Assembly: GCA_034687125.1 (NCBI GenBank)
Contig: JAQGBZ010000365.1
Location: 1-61,287 of the forward strand
Source: Neelides folsomi
Taxonomy: Eukaryota > Arthropoda > Collembola > Neelipleona > Neelidae
Reading direction: 5' to 3'
Length of the DNA: 61,287 nt
This document shows, piece after piece, positions 11,543 through 22,416 of the stretch. Positions within the stretch are counted from its first letter, which is position 1, and each line of letters begins with the position of its first letter. Below the pieces are notes generated by a model. That model saw nothing but the letters and a program-made list of their open reading frames with translations. It was not told where the DNA came from and did no database searches. The position numbers and the translations under genes are program-made.

Positions 11543-12477
11543 GACGAAGGTTCAACACGAGACTGGAAATTCCCTTCGGTTCTTTCTCATTATATGGGCG
11601 GATTGAGTGTAAAAATGAAGGTTGAGTTTGTAATGATAATGAAGGGGTTTAATGAATTGAGTAGGAAATCCAATGAACTTCCTCCCAATTGAAAAGAGCT
11701 TTCTTCCTCCGCTTCCTCAACTCCAAATTTCTATACATTTCTGTACATTTCTCTCCATTTCTCCTTTGGTTGTTTTAAGGGTTTGCGTGTTTGAAGGACC
11801 GCGTGTATTTGCTTATGGCTAATAATGCTCAATTGGAGAAGCACGCAAGTGAAGTTCCGATTTCGGACTTTCTCAACCGCTTAACAACGCAAAGGGCCAT
11901 TTCAGGGTCATGAAATCAAAACCTTGTGAAATTGAGCGAAATTCATACTTTGTAATTTTCTTTTTATTCCACCATGGTTCATATTACATTTACTTTCCAT
12001 ACTAATCTATATAGGTATATACATATAGGTATATATGCCATATGAAACTTTCCTTTTAAGCACTTTCCATTATTTTATATTTATCATATTATTGTCATAT
12101 ATTCTTTATATACCATATTTATATATAATTTAAAAATGATGTAATTTTCCTTAATTCCTTTCCCCTATGTTCCCACCAATGTTAGTTTAATTAGCGTAGA
12201 TTTCATCGTGTTGATCTTTACCTTATCCAATAAAAAGGAAATTTGGAAGTGAAAATTAATAAAATGACCTTAAAAACAAATCCACAAGGTTTCTTTTCAC
12301 ATGAAATTCACATGAAATGGGAAAATGCAAATTGGGTGTTTCATGTCAACTTAAAATCTTTCCATGCTAAAGAGAATGAACATTAAAGAAGTGGATGAAA
12401 GCTGTGAAAAGAAAAGCAAGGAAAGTTGAGGGAATTAAAAACTACAGGATTTATTCAGGAACCCGGAAATCGCCTTT
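11543..12477. other. Intergenic, nothing recognised
   Basis: Upstream side of the DUF4291 gene and downstream side of the EF-hand gene. TATA/GGTATAT-rich text at 12010-12040; no coding signal. Confidence 0.5.
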
Positions 12478-13154
12478 TTATTTCTTGAGTAGAAAATGTT
12501 CGCAGATTTTATTATAATTGTCCAAAGTCAGGGTTCCGTTTTCCTCTGCATTACAAAAACATAAAGATTCAATTAAAACCTTAACTTTTATTTTAATTTG
12601 GTTAATTTTAGTTTGGTTAGAATTTTATAATAATAAAATAATCATAATTTGAAATAGTTAATTGTATGTTAGTTAATTATTTATGTTAAATTTTAATTGT
12701 AAAGTTATTATTATTATTTAGTTATTAAATTATTTGAATGCCTTTGTCATATTCAGCAATGAGATTTTCCAATTCCTCGTCGTCAACTTCAAAGTTCTTC
12801 CGTATCGACCCGAGAATCATCGACATTTGGTAAGCGAGAAGAAGTCCGTCTTTTGATTTCTCAGTCCACATTCGCTCCATGGCTTAGAACAAATTAAGAA
12901 CCCAAAATTAATGATTTACTTTTAATTCATTATTGAATCATGAATTGAATTTAATCAGTGAATTTTGTTTTCATATTCTTTCAAAGGCTTGATCGAATTT
13001 TAGCATCATGGTTTATAAAATCGCGGGAATTGTTCCACACTTACTTGCAATCTCTTTCGCTTCCTATAATAACAAATAATTTAAAAGTATTAATAAAATC
13101 AAATTACTAATAATAAAATTAACATTAAAATAACATTAAAATAAAAATTACCAT
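12478..13154 (-). CDS. Small EF-hand-like protein with micro-exons
   Basis: Complement of exons 13152-13154 (ATG only), 13045-13063 (19 nt), 12742-12882 and 12478-12545; 76 aa. Introns 1 and 2 are GT-AG. Intron 3 would start with GC (AAAG then GCATTC), a rare but known donor; no GT alternative keeps the frame. The C-terminal part shows a helix (DDEELENLIAEYDK) running into EENGTLTLDNY, which fits an EF-hand loop with D-x-E-x-N-G-T-L-T but Asn in place of the usual Glu at position 12. Myosin light chain, troponin C and calmodulin are twice this length, so this is either a single-hand protein or a shortened relic. Low GC content and the odd donor argue for caution. Confidence 0.45.
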
Positions 13155-13939
13155 TTCAGTTGTCTTTTATGCGTTTAAATCAAATGAGATTTTAAGCAAG
13201 GAAGAGAAGTTCAAGAAGTGAGTTGTAAATTGTTAATGACTTCCCGACTCTTTCTCTCCCTCCTTAAAAGACGCGGATGAAAATAGTTTTAAAAATCTCG
13301 GATGTAAAATCACAATGTAATACGCAGATCCGCAGTCATTATTCTGATGACTCAAATGAGAGAAAAAACAAGTCAAAAGTGAAAAACGCAATATGAACAC
13401 AAATATCTCTTAAGTATAGAAAAAAATCCTAAAAATATTACACATATGACTATATCATGTCATTATGGATATCTGCGTATTATACTATATCCTACCCTTA
13501 ATACATCATAACTTCAAAACATTCTCCGTATTATGCAAAAACTTTTATCAAATAGATATTTAAGAGCATTAAATATGTTAAAGGTAAGTATACGTAAATG
13601 TAGTTATAATTATATATATATATTAAGGTATGTGTAAATATGCATATAAAGGTATATGTAAAGATATGTGTATTAAATGGCTAATTATACGTGTAGTTAT
13701 TATCAAAGCGCGAAGGGTGTTTTTAGTTTTTGACAAGTGAAAAGTCTTTCATAGATGACTTTGTATGTGAAGTATGGTATTAAATGACTTGATGTTTTGC
13801 CATTGGGATGAAGTTGAGCACGTGTGGGGAAACTTCCTTCTTTACTTCTTTTATTGGCAGGAGGCGAAGAAATAATTTACGACGTTGAAAGATGAACCAA
13901 ATATGAAAATGAGAATTTTAAGAGAATGAAGACGTTGGG
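13155..13939. other. Intergenic, nothing recognised
   Basis: AT-rich. A (TA)n run near 13612 and GGTATRTGTA-like short repeats at 13627-13665. It separates the EF-hand promoter from the SLC22 3' end. Confidence 0.5.
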
Positions 13940-16453
13940 TCAAAGGGAGGCGTAAATGGGAGCTCGTTTATTATTCAACGCCCGACTTTCCCCTTCTTCC
14001 AATTCCCGCCCCGCAGTTTCCGGAAGCAACAAAGACACCAAGGAACCCAACACACCAACAATTCCGAATGAGACAAATGGGAGCGGATGCCACCCTGGAA
14101 TTAAAATACCCGAATTAAATTCTCAAAATTTATAATTGACCGCTAAATTCGAACTTATTCAAATAAGAATTCGATTTCTTTTTTAAATAAACAATGGTAT
14201 CAAAAAGAAAGCAACTTATGGCTCACCCTGTATTTATATATGAATTATAGTTAATTTAAATTTTTAATTACATTGAGATCCAAAGAACGCAATTTGTGGT
14301 GCGAGAATTCCCGCCACTCCTGCAGTAATTCCAGAAATTCCATAACCCATTGTCCGAACGCGGGTTGGAAAGGATTCTGAAGTTAATGTCCGAGCGCAGG
14401 ATCTAGCCCCGGCCACACCAACCTTCCCAACAAAGCATAAAACTCCGGCAGTCCAAAGTGAAACAACTCCAAAGATCATGTCAAGAGCACCAAGGACAAA
14501 TAAAAAGAAACCGCCAGCTCCCATGAAGAAAATCAACGACTTTCTTCGTCCAATTCTAAAAAAAGAATTTAACTAAATCTTGCGAAAATTTTTTAATTTC
14601 GCTAAAATTAAATTATGAAAAATGATTATTGATTACAAATGGTGCGAAAAAATTAAATATCATTACTTATTGTTTAAAATTAGTGCTAATGGATATCCCA
14701 CAGCATCAGAAAGTCCCATAATGCCCAAATTGAAATTTGGATTTCCTCTCATGTTCTTCATGTTGTAGGAAACTCCAAAATATGCGAGCGACCAAGAAAA
14801 CCAAATTCCCATCAGAATCAAACTTTTCCTTCGCAGTTCTCCTTGAATGAAGAATTCCTTGTAAGAGCTTTTCGTTTTTTCCTCCTCCAACTCCAAACCT
14901 TCGAGTAGGTTGGGCGAAAGACGTCGGCCGTTGACAGAAGCCATTTGGCTCAAAACTTCCTTTGCTTCTTTCTTTCGTCCTTTGAGCAAGAGCCAACGGG
15001 GGCTTTCAGGTAAAAAACTGAAAATAAATTAATTATTTCCCTTAACTTATATTAAAAGTTAACTGTTACATATCCTAATGTTAGTAAATTAATCACAAGC
15101 ACAAAATAAAACCAATATTTATTTAAATTAATATTTATTTAAATAAATAATAAAATTTAACTAAATAAAAATATAATAAATAATTCCAATGTTTTTAAAT
15201 ACGGGTAAATGATAACGACAAAGAGGAATGGCAATGAAGAGACAAAAAGTAAATGGCGCCATTCAGTGAAGAAATATCCCAAACCAGCCAAAATCATTAC
15301 ACCTGTCAGTAAATGTTGTTTAAATTAAACTATTTTTTGAGAATTAAAATACATTATATAGAGAATTTAAATATGTAGTTGGTTGGTAATTAAATTATGA
15401 ATCTTTGCACCTTCACCCCATGGCCCAATGCTTCCAATTAAAAATCGCCATTTGGGCATGAGAAACTCAATTGGGTAGACCGTTGACATTCCCATAAACC
15501 CTATGCAAAACAATATTGGTATTATGACATGACTATCATTGTAATTAAATAATGAACGTTATTAATGTTATTAATTGATTAATGACATTTGTTAATTTTA
15601 ACAACGATAATAATTAAAAGCAACCAGATAACCCAGCGCCACAGACGAATCTTGCAATTCCGTAATGAAGTGAATTTGTCGCGAAGGCTGAAGCCAATTG
15701 ACCACCAAACATCACAAGGCAAACGGACAAATACATTCGACGACGACCATAACTTTAAATTGAAATAACTTTAATATTTTTAATTTAATGAGTTGGATCA
15801 TTATTCGTATTTATATAGAAGTTAAAGATATGGGAAATTATTTTTTTGGTTAATTTACGCGTCTGAGAGCTGTGAAGAGAAAATTGATCCCAAAAGCATT
15901 CCAAACATTTGCAAGCTCGTAATGAAATCCGAAACCCATTCATTCCCACAGATCAATTTCCACTATCATCACGTTTTAAAATTACATTAAAATCATTTAA
16001 ATGACAAAATTAATTGAATTTGGGATTAATTTTAACATCATTAAAATGACCTCTGCTACAATTGAAGAATCTGTTGAATAAACGTTTTCTGGATCATTTT
16101 CAAAATAATTGCAAAGTTCTTCTTGGTCCAAAATGCGAGATTCATTTCCATGTTGGAAATACCAAACCAACGGCGCCCGCCCAACTAAAACTTGAGAAAA
16201 CGCCACGAACGAGGCGGGGATTTCTGGGAGAAGAAGGCCGACTAAAATCAGCACTTGGAAAACTCCAAATCCACCTATTTCAAATCCAATTAATAACAAT
16301 TAAAACTAAAACTCTGATTCGTCATTCACTGATTCTGATCGGAATATTTAATTCATAAAAGTGAAATTGGAAATTAATTATTTAATTATTCAATAAATCA
16401 AATGATGAACCTGTTTCTTCTAAAGCAACTTCAAAAGACTTTGGCTCCCCCAT
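13940..16453 (-). CDS. SLC22-family organic ion transporter (MFS)
   Basis: Complement of nine exons: 16411-16453, 16051-16274, 15859-15962, 15625-15752, 15411-15500, 15203-15302, 14667-15017, 14272-14555 and 13940-14094. They give 492 aa with every junction in phase. Family hallmarks in order are ETGGFGVFQ at the N-terminus; WKLICGNEW before TM2; LSDAYGRRRMYL, the MFS loop 2-3 motif; RFVCGAGLSG; the GPWGEG segment; FLPESPRWLL near residue 230 in the central cytoplasmic loop; IGRRKSLIFF; and the terminal LLPETAGRELEEGE. It would move organic cations, anions or carnitine across the plasma membrane. The extracellular loop between TM1 and TM2 is short (about 50 residues versus about 100 in vertebrate OCTs). 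No breaks are seen; the substrate cannot be told from the sequence. Confidence 0.93.
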
Positions 16454-16860
16454 TGAAAAAAACGAGAAAGCTTTAAAGGTTAATCTTAATATAATTAAAT
16501 ATAATCTTTGAGCATTAAAAATTAACTATTGAAAAAAACTTAATTGTGTTGTATATAAAAATTATTAACAAGTTTGAAGAAATAATTATAATGTGAAGAT
16601 GTGATCAGTGAGAATGAGATCCGAATGATGAATGAGAGAAAATGATGTAAAAGCTCATGTGAGGTCAAAACTGAATGACCGATAATGAAAACCGTAAACC
16701 CCTTAAATCCATGGTCGACTTAAAGGCTCTTTCTTAACTTACTCAAGGACCATTTTTGTTTACTTAAATAAATAACACATCGGTTCTTAATCTTAAACAA
16801 ATATTAAAATTACTAAAATCCCCTTCTTATTCACAAACACATTCCTTAATTAATATTATC

Positions 16861-16894
<34 letters not shown>

Positions 16895-17331
16895 TCGTTA
16901 TTAATTATACTGATACACATGTAATTAATTAATATTGATAATATTAATATGTAATTTAATGAATATGAATTTTAATTAGAATGACAATCCGATGCTATTA
17001 AAATTAAACAATAACTTAATATCATACATGTACTTATATGAGTTAAACTTTAATTATAATTTGCATTACATGAGGATGACGATCAATAGACAGTGTTTTA
17101 TAATATGAGAAAATGAAATTCCTGTACCAAGCAAGTTGTAAGAAGTTCAAGTTCAATGTTCTTCATGTCGTAAAAGATGAAGTGAGAAATTGTCAACACG
17201 AGTATTTGAATGCAATTGACGTTGAGTGAAAGTGGAAAGTGAGAGTGGTCACTTTGGGCAGAGTGACAAAAGAGAGACAAAGTGTGTCAACCCCAGTCCT
17301 TCTCCGACCCTCGACCTCTCAACTCGAAACA
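16454..17331. other. Intergenic between divergent SLC22 and serpin genes
   Basis: Shared upstream region of two divergently transcribed genes. It holds an (AAT)n microsatellite at about 16858-16894. No further coding sequence seen. Confidence 0.5.
16858..16894. repeat. (TAA)n microsatellite
   Basis: Twelve or so uninterrupted AAT/TAA triplets. Confidence 0.9.
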
Positions 17332-19230
17332 ATGTGCGGGTTTTTAATTCTTTTTCTCCTCTTCTCCTCGGCCGTCGGATCCGGGAGGCATTCAATGTTT
17401 GGAAAGGAAATTGTGGAACTTCAGAGATCTTCAGCAACTTTTTCAAATAAAATTTTCCATGTGAGATTCCCATTAAACATTTATTTATTATATTTAATTA
17501 ATTTAAAGTTTAACTAATGACCACTTAACTTGATTTTAAAAGTTAATTTTTAATAAAACATTAATTTTTAATTAAATTTTAGGCTGTGCGTGAATTACAA
17601 CCCAAGGGAGATCTTGGAGTTTCTCCAGCCACTTTCATGTTGTTGCTTGGGATCATGAGGGCCGGCGCACGGGGAGGAACAGCACAACGATTAGACACAA
17701 TCTTGGGGTATGATGGAGACTCTGCAGATTTCTTGCAAGATTTCGCAAACCTCGCTAACTACTTTGATGTAACGTTCATTATAATTATTATAAATATTTA
17801 TAAATATTATAATTGATTATCTTATTCAATCAAAATCAACTAATTAATAATTAAATTATTAATTAAATAATTAAAGTGGTTAAATTAAAATTTCCAGAAT
17901 TTCAATTCAGAAGCCATGAAAATGTCCCGAAAGCTTTACATTTCCGACAAATACCAAATTGACTCAACTTATCAAGATCTTTTAAAATCATACTTTCGGA
18001 CTCCGATCGAGACTTTGCCATTTTACCTTGCCAGTTTCGAAGCGATGGATGAAATTAATCGATGGTCGACCGAAGCGAGCAACGGACATTTTCACAATAT
18101 GCTTACACCAGGTGCGTTTAATTTAAAATTAGTTAACTAATTATAACTGTGTTTATCTAACAATTGAGTAAATAATTACAATTACGTTTATTTAACAATT
18201 AAATAAATGTGTTAATTATTTATTTAATTTTAGTTGGGATGCGTTCAAGCATGAGAGCTCTTCTCGTTTCGACCTTCTACATGGACGCCGTTTTCAAGAA
18301 CCAATTCGAAGTTGCCCAAACGAAACCAGAAAAATTCTACGTTTCTGAAAACTCTTCAGTTCTTGTTGACATGATGAGGACAACGGGGAAATATCCATAT
18401 GCTTTTATTAAAGAATTAGACGCATCCGCTGTGTCGCTTCCTTATCTCGTAAATTATCAATGATTAAATAATTATATAGTGAAATATAAAAGTATGTTTA
18501 ATGTATGTAGATATTGGTTAAATTTAAATTAAATAGAGCTTAAATTTAATTTTAAATTAATGTGCTTAAAGGGTGGGGATTTGAGTTTGGTTGTTCTCGT
18601 CCCGCGACTCCGAACAGGATTGAAGACATTGGAAGAACATTTATTCAGATTTGCAATTGCCCTCGCTGACATTCCTTCAAGAATGGCAGAAAATGAAGTG
18701 GAAGTTTTTCTCCCGAGATGTTCATTCGAATCAAATATTGACCTCATATCAACTGGAATTCTAAGAAGGGTATTTAACAAATTTAACTAACTTATTGATT
18801 ATAATTTAGTTGTCACAATTGTGAAATCATTCCTTATTTGTTCCCAGCTTGGTTATCCAACTGCCGGCGGAGATTACACGAGCGTTACCGAAGAGACTTC
18901 TTTGCTTCCTGACATTGATTTTGACGGGGTCATTCAAAGGGTCAAGTTTGACATCAACGAACGCGGGTCTCTTCCATATCCTTCAAGCGATTGTAAGAAT
19001 CAAATCCAATATCTTTTTTGTGCACAAACGCCGATTTTACTTTATAAACTTTATAATGTTCTCATTTTAATATTTAATTACAATTAATGATTTATTAAAT
19101 AGATGCATTAAGAGGCCGTCCGTACGTTGAGCCTAGACACATCGTTGTTCTCGCCGACAGACCATTTTTAACCTTCGTGTATGATGCTCAAACTCGGGCA
19201 ATTCCATTCCTATTCAGAAAAACGAAATAA
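17332..19230 (+). CDS. Secreted serpin, atypical reactive loop
   Basis: Exons 17332-17460, 17583-17768, 17898-18111, 18234-18448, 18572-18769, 18848-18992 and 19103-19230; 404 aa, all junctions in phase. A signal peptide (MCGFLILFLLFSSAVGS) is followed by serpin landmarks: GVSPATFMLLLGIMRAGARG (helix B/A region), the FYMDAVFKNQFEVAQTKPEKF block, the VDMM...YPYAF strand, LVVLVPR, and the C-terminal DRPFLTFVYD strand. In inhibitory serpins the hinge after the E(E)G turn is Thr plus small residues (GTEAAAAT). Here, near residues 352-365, it reads ERGSLPYPSSDY, with two prolines and bulky residues that would hinder loop insertion. The protein is therefore probably non-inhibitory. The loop is also about four residues longer than in alpha-1-antitrypsin. 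Confidence 0.9.
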
Positions 19231-19766
19231 AGTAAACGGTGTATAAATTAACAATAATTTTAAAATAATTAATTTAGGTAATTAATTAAAATTAAGTTCA
19301 ATTGAATCTAAATAATCCTGTTTTGTTATATGAACCTACTTACGAATGAATTATATTATTGAAGGTTATTTAATTCATCGTTAACTTTAAGAGAAAAAAG
19401 AAAGCTGTTTTGCGTTGACGTGTGGGTAAAATGAGAAAGCGAATGTTTGTCTGGCTAATTTCGAATGAGTCTCGTGACACTCGGAGAATAACACATTGAG
19501 AGTCCCCTTAATTTAATTGTTCCATTTAATTTTCAATCCTCCTCTCTTGACTTAAAGTCTGTTAAAGTCTTTAAGGAGTGTTAGGAGGAGTTTGGTTAAT
19601 CTTCGTGTTCCTCTGTTGACTATTTTTAATAAGAATAAAATCCCCAGTTAAATCTGGTCTGTTGAAATCAACTCCTTAAACTACTTTTTCTTATCTTATC
19701 ACAATACAAATCCAAAGTTCCAAACCATCGACCTCAAGTCATTTCACAAGACTTCTGTTGTAATTA
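19231..19766. other. Intergenic, nothing recognised
   Basis: Contains the serpin 3' end and the 5' region of the Rag GTPase gene. No coding sequence seen. Confidence 0.5.
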
Positions 19767-21511
19767 ATGGTGAGTCATAACTGTAATTACATTATTATTA
19801 ATAAACAATAGTTTCATAACAAATAATTAAATTATCGAGAGTTCATTATAATTTGTTTGTTACATTCCAATTATAAAATATTTTAACGACATTGGATTTT
19901 CGATTTTAATAAAACACCTACTTACTACTTACCATTGATTTCGTAATTGTTTTAATATTTTAGTACTGATGAAAAATTAAACTTTGATGTTAAAGAATAA
20001 ATGATAATATGATTGTATTTATTTTTAATTCTATTTGAATTAAGGAGGAGGAAACGGAAGTCGGGAGTTTGAAACCCGAAGCCGGGGACGGAGAATTCCA
20101 AAAAGAATTCGGATACGATGGAGATCCAGCTGCCAATGGAGTGGACGAAAAACCAAGGATTTTGCTCATGGGGCTCAGAAGGTTCAATTTATTAATTACA
20201 ATTACAATCATTAATCGACTTTATCAATTTATTTATTTTTGATTTAAAAATAATGATTTTATTGATTTAATAATTAGCAATCATGTTTTAATATTAAATT
20301 ATATTTTTTATTAGGAGCGGAAAGAGCAGTATCCAAAAAGTTGTTTTCCATAAAATGAGCCCCAACGAAACTCTTTTTCTCGAGTCAACGAACAAAGTTC
20401 AAAAGGAAGAAGTTCGAAATTCCTCTTTTGTCCAATTCCACATTTGGGATTTTCCTGGCCAAGTTGATTTCTTCGATCCTGCCTTTGACTCTCAGCTAAT
20501 CTTCGGCGGGACGGGAGCTTTGATTTTCGTCGTCGATGCCCAGGACGATTACATCGATGCTCTCGACCGGCTCAACTCAACTGTCACGAAAGCCTACAAA
20601 GTGGATCCGCGCATTCACTTCGAGGTCTTCATCCACAAGGTCGACGGACTGAGCGAGGATTACAAAATGGAAAGTCAGAGGGAAATCCATCAAAGGGCCA
20701 CGGAAGATTTGGTCGACGGAGGATTCGAAAATCTCCATTTGTCCTTCCACTTAACTTCAATCTACGACCATTCGATATTTGAAGCTTTTTCTAAAGTCGT
20801 CCAGAAATTGATCCCGCAACTTCCCACACTGGAAAATCTCCTAAATATTTTCATTTCAAATTCCTCATTGGAAAAAGCTTTTTTGTTCGATGTCGTCAGT
20901 AAGTAAATTATATTAATTTTTAAATAATTAAATTAAATAACCGTTTAACTTTTAAGTTTAAGTATATTTACAAATTGTCAATTTGTCTAATTTTATTTAA
21001 ATTATTAGGTAAGATTTATATTGCGACCGACAGCAGTCCAGTGGATATGCAAAGCTACGAATTATGCTGTGACATGATCGATGTGGTGATCGACGTCTCT
21101 TCCATTTACGGACTGACCGATGAAGAAGAACCGCCCCCGGCATTCGATCGCCATTCTCAAGCAACAATCCGACTCAACAATGGAACTGTCCTCCATCTCA
21201 GAGAAGTCAATGACTTCCTCGCCCTCGTTTGTATACTTAGGGAAGACGCAATGGAAAAAGAAGGTCAAATACACATTTGAGCTTTTAACCAATTGTGTTA
21301 ATTGCGGATTGACAAAATGTTTTTTTCCGAGTGTTAATTAATTTTAATTATATCAGTTTCAATAATATTAAATTAATTTTAATTTTATTATACAGGTATC
21401 ATCGACTATAATTTCGCCATGTTCCGTGGAGGGATCAGTAAAGTGTTTGAAGTTCGTAAGAAGCAAAAGAAGCAGCGGAGCAGTGGAGGACCTCTCAAAC
21501 TCACTTACTAA
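19767..21511 (+). CDS. RRAGC: RagC/D GTPase
   Basis: Exons 19767-19769 (ATG only), 20045-20181, 20315-20898, 21009-21263 and 21396-21511; 364 aa. RagC/D forms a heterodimer with RagA/B on the lysosome and recruits mTORC1 when amino acids are present. Visible features are an acidic N-terminal extension, the P-loop [15 protein letters not shown] at about residues 41-55, switch I with [24 protein letters not shown] for switch II (G3), the HKVDG nucleotide motif, and a long C-terminal roadblock domain with [14 protein letters not shown] and [17 protein letters not shown]. Conservation with vertebrate RagC is very high in the G domain. The first coding exon is just the start codon followed by a perfect GTGAGT donor. 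Confidence 0.96.
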
Positions 21512-22416
21512 ACACATCCAAATTAATATCTGGACCAATCAACAATTTATTTAATTAAACATCATGATTATTCAATTAATAAATATTCAACTTTTACTAT
21601 TTAATATTAAAAAATTGTAACTCCTTAAAACATTGTAACTCAAATATTATTAAATTATCTTAAATTTTCACTTCAATACACATTTTTCATTTCCCATCTC
21701 GATTGCATTAAATTAATTAAATTAAACAAATAATACTTAACCTTTGCATTTAATAATTCATTATCTTAATAACGTTAATTGGCGTCTTTGGCATTTAACT
21801 ATACAATTAAACTGCAAAGTTAAGAATAAAATAAAGAATGTAGTGAATGAAGTGTGAATGAGGTTTTGGCCGTGGAAAGAAGCGCAATCGCCCTTTGGCT
21901 CAAACATCCCGAGTGTGTGAATTCGCCGTTCATTCAACATCTCGCCTTCCTCCACACAACCCACAAATTCACTCAATCAACCAAAGCGTAAGACTTTCCC
22001 ATCTAACATTTTAAAACTCATTAAAAAATATTGATAAACATTCATTAAAAAGTCATCTAATAATTTATTTTAACATTATAATTAACATATTTTTTTATAT
22101 TTTTGGAAATTATAAATTTTGAACACATTATAAAATTCATTAAAGTAATTTGCATTGAATTTAAGAGGATTTTAAAAATAATTTTTGCATAGTGTTGAAT
22201 GTTTAATAATAATGATGTTTAATAATATGTGCGTGGGTATTTGTTTGCCAATGTGGGTTGTTGATCCAACGGTACCTTTGATTGTTTTGATAGGAGCCAA
22301 AGGGTGTGTTGGGAGTGTTGGGAGCGAATGTAGGTGAACATGAGGGGAACGTCCACCTTCGCTCATTCTCGTTAGTGTCATTAAGTCAAAGATCCAAGTT
22401 GGGGAGTTGGGAAGAG
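21512..22416. other. Intergenic upstream of the GPCR gene
   Basis: No supported gene. The minus strand at 21761-21976 is open, but it lacks splice support and looks like chance. GC is a little higher from 21850 to 21970 and from 22230 to 22400, consistent with promoter or 5'UTR sequence. Confidence 0.4.

Noticed and set aside
21761..21976. Minus-strand 71-codon frame between RagC and the GPCR gene
   Set aside because: No signal peptide at a usable position, no splice support, no family similarity.
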